DNA of 26,879 nucleotides. Source: Minisyncoccota bacterium (lineage in GTDB: Bacteria > Patescibacteriota > Minisyncoccia > Phycocordibacterales > CAIJYI01). The notes below the pieces were generated by a model, which was given only the letters and a program-made list of their open reading frames with translations, had not been told where the DNA came from and searched no databases. Shown here one piece after another: positions 15,200 to 20,861 of the stretch (positions are counted from its first letter, which is position 1; the number at the start of each line of letters is the position of its first letter). The position numbers and the translations under genes are program-made. The DNA lies in contig JALNYN010000017.1 in the NCBI GenBank assembly GCA_023229825.1, positions 1 through 26,879 of the forward strand, in the 5' to 3' direction.

Positions 15200-15574
15200 T
15201 TATTGTACGGAAGCCGGGACAACATCAGGAATAATGACGGGGTTGGAAATAGCGCCTTCATCCGTTCCGGTCGATCTCTGCAAAAATCCGATGATACCGT
15301 AGATACTGACCATGACGAACAAAGCAAGAATTCCCCAAATCATGATGCTTTTTCCTTCCGCCGCTTTTTCCGGATCACCCGCCTTCAAAATGTACACCGC
15401 CAAGCCGTAGAAGAAGAACAGGATGGCGAGCATGCTCGCTATCGGGATCAGCTGCGCGACTATAACGCCAAAAAGATTAATGAGTCCGCCGGCATCTTTC
15501 GTCACATTTGAGGTTTGCCCCAAAGCAATGGCCGGAGTCAAAAATGCACCGAGTACAAATAACGATTTTTTCAT
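15200..15574 (-). CDS. VirB2/TrbC-type pilin-like protein (subfamily B, paralog 3)
   Basis: A 124-aa protein: signal peptide 1-20 (TPAIALGQ), helix about 31-62, turn KAGDPEKAAEGK, helix about 76-97. Its tail (ISNPVIIPDVVPASVQ) is unrelated to those of paralogs 1 and 2 beyond STGTDE. The core is identical to them over residues 71-106. The promoter is different in detail: -35 TTGTGG at 15645-15650, 17 bp, -10 TATACT at 15622-15627, with TTATCCACA farther upstream at 15658-15666. The leader of about 40 nt is A/T-rich and lacks a Shine-Dalgarno. Confidence 0.85.
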   Translation of the reverse strand: MKKSLFVLGAFLTPAIALGQTSNVTKDAGGLINLFGVIVAQLIPIASMLAILFFFYGLAVYILKAGDPEKAAEGKSIMIWGILALFVMVSIYGIIGFLQRSTGTDEGAISNPVIIPDVVPASVQ

Positions 15575-15621
15575 AAAAATTATTTATTTCAATTAATAAA
15601 CTTTTAATAAGCGATGATTTT

Positions 15622-15666
15622 AGTATATCAAAACGATCTTTTTCCCACAAAGGTTCATGTGGATAA
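15622..15666 (-). promoter_or_regulatory. Promoter and DnaA-box-like site, pilin 15574
   Basis: Minus strand TTGTGG (15645-15650), 17-bp spacer, TATACT (15622-15627). A perfect TTATCCACA lies at 15658-15666, here without the CACAA half of the dyad. Confidence 0.6.
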
Positions 15667-15679
15667 TAGCATTGATATT

Positions 15680-15955
15680 TTACCGGCCAAGCTGAGGAAT
15701 GACATTCGGCGTAAGTCCGAATGTTCGAGAAAGCAGACCGACGATACCCCAAAGCGTGACCATGACGAACAAAGCGACGACGCTCCAAACCATCCAATTG
15801 GTTGCCTCCGCGCGTTTCTTAGAATCCTCGGTATTGAAAATGTACTGAACGATACCCCAGAAGAAAGCAACAAATGCCGCCGCATACAAAAGCGACATAA
15901 ACGTCCCAAGAAGGCTGAGAAAAAGCTGCATAAGACTTCTAAAATCAGTGACCAT
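15680..15955 (-). CDS. Pilin-like two-helix protein without signal peptide (subfamily C)
   Basis: A 91-aa protein. The first helix is at about 8-39 (LFLSLLGTFMSLLYAAAFVAFFWGIV), the turn is NTEDSKKRAEATN at 41-53, and the second helix 54-76 ends GIVGLLSRTFG, with a 12-residue tail. It resembles subfamily B from the turn onwards (MVWSVVALFVMVTLWGIVG) but has no signal peptide. TATAAT at 15963-15968 is 7 nt before the ATG, so a leaderless start is predicted. It opens the sub-cluster of 15955, 15574 and 15172. Confidence 0.75.
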   Translation of the reverse strand: MVTDFRSLMQLFLSLLGTFMSLLYAAAFVAFFWGIVQYIFNTEDSKKRAEATNWMVWSVVALFVMVTLWGIVGLLSRTFGLTPNVIPQLGR

Positions 15956-15962
15956 AAAATAT

Positions 15963-15968
15963 ATTATA
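15963..15968 (-). promoter_or_regulatory. -10 element of the 15955 gene, leaderless type
   Basis: Consensus TATAAT on the minus strand, 7 nt from the ATG. No good -35 is visible. Confidence 0.5.
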
Positions 15969-16035
15969 GATTAAATTATTAATTACACACTATGATAAAA
16001 TTTTGTGAAATCGTAGAATATTGATCGGAAAAAAT

Positions 16036-16148
16036 AAAAAGTAAAAATGAAAAAGGAAAAACGACAATGTAAAATTTAAAATTAACGACGAAACCGGCGG
16101 ACTTTTTCATTTTTAGTTGTCGTTTTTAACTTTTCATTTTTACTTTTT
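16036..16148. repeat. A/T-rich long inverted repeat, copy 1
   Basis: Arms at 16036-16067 and 16117-16148 (AAAAAGTAAAAATGAAAAA and complement) with small mismatches. A second copy with perfect 29-bp arms is at 26150-26269. It sits between two minus-strand genes and could end transcription of the 16525 gene. Confidence 0.75.
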
Positions 16149-16156
16149 AATTTACC

Positions 16157-16525
16157 TTACGGAACTTGATTCCCTCCTATTTCCTGCCAGATCGTGTTTT
16201 GGATCGCCATCGCGAGGAGCCACGCGCAAAAGATGACCGCCGTGCCGACGACCGCCCAAACGAACGCTCTTTTTGCCGTGGTAAGCCTCGTCGGATCACC
16301 CTGCGCCGTCAAAAAAAGAAAGCCGGCCCATATCATGAAAAAAGCCGAGATCGGAATTCCGATCTGAATAGCAATATCGAGAACATTCTTGAGAAATTGA
16401 GGAACGGAAGTAATGCCGGGAGTGATGGGATCTATTTTGTCTTTAAAGGCAAGAACGGGCAACGCAAACAAAGATATGAACATTACAAAGACTGATGAGG
16501 TAAAAATCGATATTTTTTTTGACAT
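16157..16525 (-). CDS. VirB2/TrbC-type pilin-like protein (subfamily A)
   Basis: A 122-aa protein: signal peptide 1-26 (LPVLAF), a short mature N-terminus, a helix at about 48-73 (IGIPISAFFMIWAGFLFL), the polar turn TAQGDPTRLTTAKRAF, then a helix 90-110 and a short tail with EIGG. The W.GFLF.TAQGD..RL.TAKRAF block is typical of TrbC/VirB2-like proteins and is shared with the 17129 product. No Shine-Dalgarno lies before the ATG. Candidate major or minor pilin; distinct from subfamily B, which suggests at least two kinds of subunit. Confidence 0.82.
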   Translation of the reverse strand: MSKKISIFTSSVFVMFISLFALPVLAFKDKIDPITPGITSVPQFLKNVLDIAIQIGIPISAFFMIWAGFLFLTAQGDPTRLTTAKRAFVWAVVGTAVIFCAWLLAMAIQNTIWQEIGGNQVP

Positions 16526-16538
16526 AAACTTTTAAAAA

Positions 16539-16714
16539 TTTCTAATTCCTAATATCTAATTCCTAATAAAAATCCTAATTCTTAAAAACATCGATCTCGT
16601 CTTCGTTTAGAAATAAAAGCAGTTTCACTCTTATATTTCTTGCACTCGCTCGGAAATGTAAGTTGCGACTTCCATTTCTCTCGCTCGTTTAGAAATTGGA
16701 TATTAGAAATTTTT
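16539..16714. repeat. CTAATTC tandem and inverted A/T repeat
   Basis: TCTAATTCCTAATATCTAAT units at 16545-16580, with the complement ATTGGATATTAGAAATTTTT at 16695-16714. This makes a loose inverted repeat around a region with no gene. Confidence 0.5.
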
Positions 16715-16775
16715 TTGCGAAACAGATCGTCGATGACTGCAACTTATACCTATACCAGATACTCATACTCTCCGC

Positions 16776-17129
16776 CTACCCTCCCAACTCCCCTATCGTC
16801 GCTTTTATGATCGTTGCAATGAGAACGGCGCAGAGCAGGATCGTTGCTCCAATGACCGAGCCGAAGAAGGCCTTTTTCGCCGTTTGCAGCTGTGTCGTAT
16901 CCCCCTGAGCTGTCACAAATAAATATCCGGTCCAGATGAATAAAATAACAACAACGGGAATGCCGATCTTGATCACGATCTTTAACACCTCAACGACGAA
17001 ATCATAGAGCGTCCCCACTTTCGGGGTAGGAGTGGTGAAGGTTACAACCGCAGCAGAAGCTCCGCGAGTAAGAAGCAATGGAAGCGCAAAGAGAGATATT
17101 TTGTTTCTCAGGGGTATTTGTTGATTCAT
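16776..17129 (-). CDS. VirB2/TrbC-type pilin-like protein (subfamily A)
   Basis: A 117-aa protein: signal peptide 1-27 (GASAAV), a mature N-terminus rich in Thr and Pro, a helix at about 48-73 (IGIPVVVILFIWTGYLFV), the turn TAQGDTTQLQTAKKAF, then a second helix 89-111, ending IGELGG. It aligns residue for residue with the 16525 product through the W.G.LF.TAQGD block. It is the first pilin-like gene after the solute-binding protein, 68 nt downstream. No Shine-Dalgarno or clear promoter is visible, so read-through from the upstream gene is possible. Confidence 0.82.
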   Translation of the reverse strand: MNQQIPLRNKISLFALPLLLTRGASAAVVTFTTPTPKVGTLYDFVVEVLKIVIKIGIPVVVILFIWTGYLFVTAQGDTTQLQTAKKAFFGSVIGATILLCAVLIATIIKATIGELGG

Positions 17130-17154
17130 ATATTTATTTTCACAACGTGAAGCG

Positions 17155-17197
17155 GCAACTTTATAACTTGATAAACTTTATAACTTGATGAACTTAT
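17155..17197. repeat. ACTTTATAACTTGATAAACTT tandem repeat
   Basis: Two and a half units of about 18 bp directly after the stop codon of the solute-binding protein gene (minus strand). The same sequence style follows the stop at 13095. Confidence 0.6.
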
Positions 17198-18496
17198 TTA
17201 CCTCGGCGTTATGATCCTAAAATTCCCCTGCATCAATTCGGCAGCTGCTTCCAAAGTTACTTTTCCTGAATTAATGTCTTCAACGATCGATTTGAATATG
17301 GGTCCGGATTTTTCTCTGTTCGGATCAAGCCATGAACGGCTTATGATCGCCGAATCAAAAAATATTTGGTCTGCAGGATCTGCTGGAGTTTTGGCGAGTA
17401 TTTCGCGCGAAGGCGACAGTTTATTATTGGTCTGTGAAAGAAGCGCCGTCGCATTCGGAGATGAAAGATATTGTGCGACAAAATATGCCGATGCTTTTTG
17501 ACGCGATACGTTCAATACCGCTATGCCTTCTGTTCTTCCGAATGTCATCCTGAGCGGATAACTCCTTATCTGGGGCACGAGCGCCACATCAAAATTCAAA
17601 TTCGGATTTTTTACGCGTATATCCTCCAATTCGCTTGAAAATCCGAAATATATGGCAAGATCCCCCGCCAAAAATGCTTTTTTCGATTCCGGCAAGGATC
17701 TATTCCATGAATAAATATTTTTAGCCGGATCGACAAAATCAGAATAGAAGCGAAGGACGGCAGTTACGGGCGGAATTTTTTTCCCTGATAACCCCGACAA
17801 AACCGGCTGGAGAGCTCCCGACACATCTGCAAAAAGAGGATTCCCCGTTTGCAGAATAAGTGTTGAAATGACTTCCTTCGCGTTGGTCACGTTTTGATAT
17901 TCGCCAAGAGCAACCGTACTTAGGATAATGTCATTCGCTTCATTCTTTTCTGTTAAAATGGGTGCGAGGGTCAAGAGCTCATCCCAGTATTTCGGAGGAA
18001 GCGCAATGCTTTTGTTGGTAAAGATATCTCTGTTCCAGTACATAACCATCGGATCTACGGACACAGGAAGAGCCACTATCCCCTTCGGGCGTATAAAGAC
18101 CTCGCCGTTCTCTATGAAAGAATTCTTGAAATCCCTCTCGGAATAGATCTCGGGGGTGAAGAGTGAGATCTTACTCTCAAGACGAACGATAAGATCTTGA
18201 GGCATTATGATCAGGTCTGGACCGGCGCCCGCGGCAAGCGCTTCGATGAGGTCGTCCGCAAAAGTTTCCGGAGATTGTTGTTTATAGGAAATCTTAATCT
18301 TTCTGGGTATCTCTGTTATTTTGCCCAAAAATATCGACATGGTATTTTCACTCTCTGTTCCCCACAAGACCAGATCTCCCGACATCTGACTAGCACTCTT
18401 GCCTGTCGGACTCGGAATAATTCCGGCAAAAGAAAGAATGGCCAGCAGAATAAATCCGCCGAAGATCATCATAATTACGACTTGAAATGTTTTCAT
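17198..18496 (-). CDS. Membrane-anchored extracellular solute-binding protein
   Basis: A 432-aa protein of the family-1 solute-binding (sugar-type) fold. An uncleaved-looking N-terminal helix at 5-27 (VVIMMIFGGFILLAILSFAG) anchors it; there is no lipobox cysteine. Family landmarks are LIEALAAGAGPDLIIMPQD near 87-105, ALPVSVDPMVMYWNRDIF near 140-157 with the following PPKYWDELL, and AFLAGDLAIYFGFSSE near 279. The last 120 residues carry the usual SRSWLDP region. No ABC permease or ATPase gene is adjacent. Instead eight pilin-like genes follow on the same strand. The ATG is 3 nt past the methyltransferase stop, so the two are co-transcribed. It may serve binding or display rather than classical import. 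Confidence 0.85.
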   Translation of the reverse strand: MKTFQVVIMMIFGGFILLAILSFAGIIPSPTGKSASQMSGDLVLWGTESENTMSIFLGKITEIPRKIKISYKQQSPETFADDLIEALAAGAGPDLIIMPQDLIVRLESKISLFTPEIYSERDFKNSFIENGEVFIRPKGIVALPVSVDPMVMYWNRDIFTNKSIALPPKYWDELLTLAPILTEKNEANDIILSTVALGEYQNVTNAKEVISTLILQTGNPLFADVSGALQPVLSGLSGKKIPPVTAVLRFYSDFVDPAKNIYSWNRSLPESKKAFLAGDLAIYFGFSSELEDIRVKNPNLNFDVALVPQIRSYPLRMTFGRTEGIAVLNVSRQKASAYFVAQYLSSPNATALLSQTNNKLSPSREILAKTPADPADQIFFDSAIISRSWLDPNREKSGPIFKSIVEDINSGKVTLEAAAELMQGNFRIITPR

Positions 18497-18499
18497 AGA

Positions 18500-19030
18500 T
18501 TATTTTTTTTGAAAAGTAAAGATCATTCCATAATGGTAATCTCCCGCGGGAGTATCCGTCACAAAAACAAACCCATTTTTTTCAAAGAGATCGCGCGCTG
18601 ATCCTTTGGATACGATATCCTCCTCTCTCGGCCCCATATTGCCGAAACTTCCGGTCCAATCGACGACCAGCAATTTTCCTCCCTCCTTCAAAATGCGTTT
18701 TATTTCCTCGATCGCAATATCTTTGCGGCTGATCTGAAAAAGCATATTCGCAAAAATTACGGCATCAATGGAACCGCTTTTCAGCTTCGTACCTCCGGGT
18801 TCTTCCACATTCCCCCATACGATCTCAACATTTTTCTGATGATCGGAGTCGATCTTGCTGGCGATCAGCGGAAGAAGCCCCCGCTGGACATCCACCGCAT
18901 ATACTTTTCCGGTATAAAGAAACTTCGTCGCAGCCAGCGTAAACACGCCGGAACCGGCGCCAAGGTCCGCCACTTTGGAATCATCCCGCAGTAAAAGAGG
19001 TTTTATTGTTTCCTCCGGATTGAGCATCAT
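18500..19030 (-). CDS. SAM-dependent methyltransferase (class I)
   Basis: A 176-aa Rossmann methyltransferase. Motif I VADLGAGSGVFTL is at about 18-30, motif II VYAVDVQ at about 43-49, a central D-A-V-I-F-A-N block at about 88-94, and the UbiE-like RILKEGGKLLVVDW follows. The substrate is not evident. The start MMLNPEET at 19028-19030 is preferred because TATAAT (19037-19042) ends 6 nt before it; the frame open to 19111 would begin upstream of that promoter. It forms an operon with the solute-binding protein (3-nt gap). Confidence 0.85.
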   Translation of the reverse strand: MMLNPEETIKPLLLRDDSKVADLGAGSGVFTLAATKFLYTGKVYAVDVQRGLLPLIASKIDSDHQKNVEIVWGNVEEPGGTKLKSGSIDAVIFANMLFQISRKDIAIEEIKRILKEGGKLLVVDWTGSFGNMGPREEDIVSKGSARDLFEKNGFVFVTDTPAGDYHYGMIFTFQKK

Positions 19031-19036
19031 GAAAAT

Positions 19037-19066
19037 ATTATACCAGAGAGCTCCAACGAGCGCCAA
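19037..19066 (-). promoter_or_regulatory. Leaderless-type promoter of the methyltransferase operon
   Basis: Minus strand TTGGCG (19061-19066), 18-bp spacer, TATAAT (19037-19042), 6 nt to the ATG. Confidence 0.65.
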
Positions 19067-19107
19067 GAAGAAGTGTGAAGAAGTAAGAGAGTAATTAATT
19101 TTGTTAA

Positions 19108-19347
19108 TCACAAAAAATGCTTTTTTGCGAACGCATGCCCGGAGCCATGTTTGAGGTATTTTTCAAAAATAAGAGCCCTGGTTTTGTTTGGAAAGGCGCA
19201 ATACCAAACTATTGAGTAAGGGCGTTTTGAGTCAGAATATTTTGAAGAGCCGCCATTATGTTCTTGAAGTCGTCTTTTGAGATCGGAGGTTGTTCCTTTA
19301 TATAAAGTGCCGTCTCTTTCGCTTTTTAAAATGTAGACATAATACAC
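19108..19347 (-). CDS. GIY-YIG nuclease superfamily protein (UPF0213/YhbQ-like)
   Basis: A 79-aa single-domain protein. The motif pair is VYYVYILKS and LYKGTTSDLKRRLQEHN, a relaxed GIY-YIG, followed by the family Arg and the metal-binding Glu in LIFEKYLKHGSGHAFAKKH. The start is placed at GTG 19345-19347, because TATAAT at 19355-19360 ends 7 nt before it and the domain begins right there. The frame to 19449 runs through promoter and repeat sequence. Small stand-alone GIY-YIG proteins are common in CPR genomes, role unclear. It lies 77 nt upstream of the methyltransferase start. Confidence 0.85.
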   Translation of the reverse strand: MYYVYILKSERDGTLYKGTTSDLKRRLQEHNGGSSKYSDSKRPYSIVWYCAFPNKTRALIFEKYLKHGSGHAFAKKHFL

Positions 19348-19354
19348 GGACGAT

Positions 19355-19382
19355 ATTATACATGATTGTTTTTGGAGTGCAA
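19355..19382 (-). promoter_or_regulatory. Leaderless-type promoter of the GIY-YIG gene
   Basis: Minus strand TTGCAC (19377-19382), 16-bp spacer, TATAAT (19355-19360), 7 nt to the GTG. Confidence 0.65.
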
Positions 19383-19469
19383 AAAATTTCTGGAAGTAAT
19401 TATTCAACCCTGCTCCGCCAAAGGCTACGCAGGGCAGGCTCCGGACCACTGCTTCGCTAAGCCTTATGC

Positions 19470-19493
19470 AAAAAATACCCCGCTCAGGAGTAT
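19470..19493 (-). terminator. Rho-independent terminator-like hairpin, minus strand
   Basis: On the minus strand ATACTCC-TGAGC-GGGGTAT followed by TTTTT. It lies about 180 nt past tRNA-Ala and upstream of the GIY-YIG promoter. Confidence 0.7.
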
Positions 19494-19596
19494 CTTTTAC
19501 GTTCTGTGCCTGCCACTGCGTAGCTTTAAGAGAAAGGTCCTCCTACGCTCTCCGCTGCACTACGAGCTACGCAGGACCACTGCTTCGCTCAATAGC

Positions 19597-19619
19597 AAAA
19601 ACACTCCATTTGGAGCGTT
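19597..19619 (-). terminator. Probable terminator of tRNA-Ala
   Basis: On the minus strand AACGCTCC-AAAT-GGAGTGTT then TTTGC; the one mismatch on the plus strand becomes a G-U pair in this RNA. It lies 53 nt after the tRNA. Confidence 0.7.
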
Positions 19620-19671
19620 GTTTGCAAGTGCCTGCACTGCGTAGCTCGGAGCGCAGCGGAGAGCGAAGCAG

Positions 19672-19742
19672 TGGACCTAGGGAGAATCGGACTCCCGTTT
19701 CGTCAATGCGAATGACGCGTCGTACCACTAGACCATAGGCCC
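19672..19742 (-). tRNA. tRNA-Ala(CGC)
   Basis: A 71-nt cloverleaf. The acceptor GGGCCTA pairs with TAGGTCC and includes G3-U70, the alanine identity pair, with A73. The anticodon stem is CGTCA/TGACG with loop TTCGCAT, anticodon CGC. The T-stem is GGGAG/CTCCC. The D-stem is GTC/GAC plus a mismatch. The T-loop reads TCCGATT, with C where U55 is almost universal. CCA is not encoded. A GATACT hexamer ends 6 nt before G1 and could be its -10. Confidence 0.9.
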
Positions 19743-19748
19743 GTACGA

Positions 19749-19777
19749 AGTATCAGGGGTGAGTATCAGTATCAGGG
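19749..19777. repeat. AGTATCAG repeat cluster, copy d
   Basis: AGTATCAGGGGTG then AGTATCAGTATCAGG, followed by a GACGACGGCAACGAT tail similar to that after copy a. It begins 7 nt upstream of tRNA-Ala. Confidence 0.75.
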
Positions 19778-19855
19778 GGACGACGGCAACGATACACAGT
19801 AATACCTAGTACAGATAGTATCGTACTATATACACAACTTTATTTCAACTCTCCC

Positions 19856-19941
19856 CCCGTCATTCCGGCCCGCGAGCCGGAATCCACGTTTATTTCGCAC
19901 AACGACGTGGATACCGGATCCCTGTCCGGTATGACGACGGG
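19856..19941. repeat. Two-armed REP/BIME-like element
   Basis: Left hairpin GTCATTCCGGC...GCCGGAATCCACGT and right hairpin ACGTGGATACCGG...CCGGTATGACG, facing each other, with outer CCCGTC/GACGGG. It is related to the single arm at 984-1014. The flanking stretches 19778-19855 and 19942-20002 hold nothing I recognise. Confidence 0.75.
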
Positions 19942-20002
19942 AAATTCCATGCTTTATTTTCTATCATATTTTTTAGTTTGAAAGATAGAATTATGTAATA
20001 CT

Positions 20003-20032
20003 AAAAAAACCGCCTCAAGATGTCTTGAGGCG
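20003..20032 (-). terminator. Terminator of the 20600 gene
   Basis: Stem CGCCTCAAGA-TG-TCTTGAGGCG followed on the minus strand by GTTTTTTTAG, 35 nt past the stop. Confidence 0.9.
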
Positions 20033-20066
20033 ATCATATATAAACACTATATATTATTCTTGTTTC

Positions 20067-20600
20067 TCAATTTGTCAGCAGACCGATGATCATGGTGAAT
20101 ACTACGCTTAAAAGAATAACGACGGCATAGATTTTCCATGCTTTTGGTTTTGGTGCGTTTGCTTTCTTTTCTTCGGCGGCGAAGAATTCTTCCTCGGTGC
20201 CTCCGCGGTTAAGATGCCAGCGCAGCCGGTAAGATTGAACGATCAAGCGCCCGTCCCAAGCGAACCAATACGGAAAGATCAAGTCTCTCGCTTCGCGCCA
20301 AGGAACGATCCGTTTTTCGATCGCAATGACGAGAACGTAGTCAAGCAAAAGCCAAAGAACGGCGACCGCAAAGAATGCGGCATATCCGCCCATGACGGCA
20401 AAACCCATATTAAAGAGCGTTAAAATTCCCGCACCGAGATACACGAAACTTTTCAGCGTTGAAAGGTCCGGTTCTTCACGCGACGTCCTGCTCGCGAGCG
20501 CCTTTGAAAGCGCGATAAAGAAAACCAAAGCTAAACCGCCAGCCAAAATATAGACCCAATAGGTCAGCCAAAATACGGCGAGAAATATTTCAAAATTCAC
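20067..20600 (-). CDS. Polytopic membrane protein, unknown
   Basis: A 177-aa protein. The GTG at 20598-20600 is chosen because a near-perfect AAAGGAGG lies 7 nt upstream (20608-20615); the frame to 20681 would read through that site. There are four hydrophobic segments: about 4-30, 47-66, 68-92 and 152-173. A soluble loop at about 95-150 is rich in Trp, Tyr and Arg (PYWFAWDGRLIVQSYRLRWHLNRGG), and a charged stretch EEEFFAAEEKK precedes the last helix. I do not recognise the family. Monocistronic, with its own terminator. Confidence 0.75.
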   Translation of the reverse strand: MNFEIFLAVFWLTYWVYILAGGLALVFFIALSKALASRTSREEPDLSTLKSFVYLGAGILTLFNMGFAVMGGYAAFFAVAVLWLLLDYVLVIAIEKRIVPWREARDLIFPYWFAWDGRLIVQSYRLRWHLNRGGTEEEFFAAEEKKANAPKPKAWKIYAVVILLSVVFTMIIGLLTN

Positions 20601-20696
20601 AGGAAACCCTCCTTTCAAAATGAATGAACCTGTTTTTATACAAGCACAAAAAATGCGTTCGCGCAAGTTACCGTTGGACACTACTCACTCTCCGTC

Positions 20697-20812
20697 GCCG
20701 GTTCGGGGTTGTACCCCGAACCGAAACGTTTGGAATATCTCACTATTTTCAGATTCATCACAAAATTTGTAATAACATACAAACATTCCAACCGGGGTAC
20801 AACCCCGCTCCT
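20697..20812. repeat. Double stem-loop repeat, copy 3 (subtype GTTCGGGG)
   Basis: Left hairpin CCGGTTCGGGGTTGTACCCC plus GAACCG, joined to AAACGTTTGG. The right end is CATTCCAACCGGGGTACAAC plus CCC. Same layout as copies 1 and 2 with a different stem sequence; copy 4 at 24926 is of this subtype. Confidence 0.75.
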
Positions 20813-20861
20813 GCATTCGTAGCCATTCGTGTCATTCGTATTGATTTGTATATTGGTATCT

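Larger units (their letters stand above)
19409..19671. repeat. Mosaic of CCTGCGTAGC / CACTGCTTCGCT repeats
   Basis: The stretch between the GIY-YIG promoter and tRNA-Ala is built from short repeated pieces. CCTGC...GCAGG at 19409-19433 is the copy also found at 2081. GGACCACTGCTTCGCT occurs at 19443 and 19574, TGCGTAGCT near 19516 and 19638, and a large hairpin CACTGC...GCAGTG abuts the 3' end of the tRNA. Open frames here are repeat by-products. No gene is supported. Confidence 0.7.

Noticed and set aside
14021..15666. A replication origin based on three DnaA-box matches
   Set aside because: The boxes are about 800 bp apart, tied to duplicated promoters, with no dnaA/dnaN genes and no dense box cluster or unwinding region.
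13095..18496. A complete type IV secretion system
   Set aside because: Only pilin-like subunits and a binding protein are here; no ATPase, core-complex or coupling protein gene is visible.
19031..19111. Longer N-terminus for the methyltransferase
   Set aside because: The added residues are encoded upstream of the TATAAT promoter and do not belong to the Rossmann fold.
19366..19738. Open frames of about 90 aa on the plus strand before and across tRNA-Ala
   Set aside because: They are made of the repeat mosaic and run antisense through the tRNA; no start signals.
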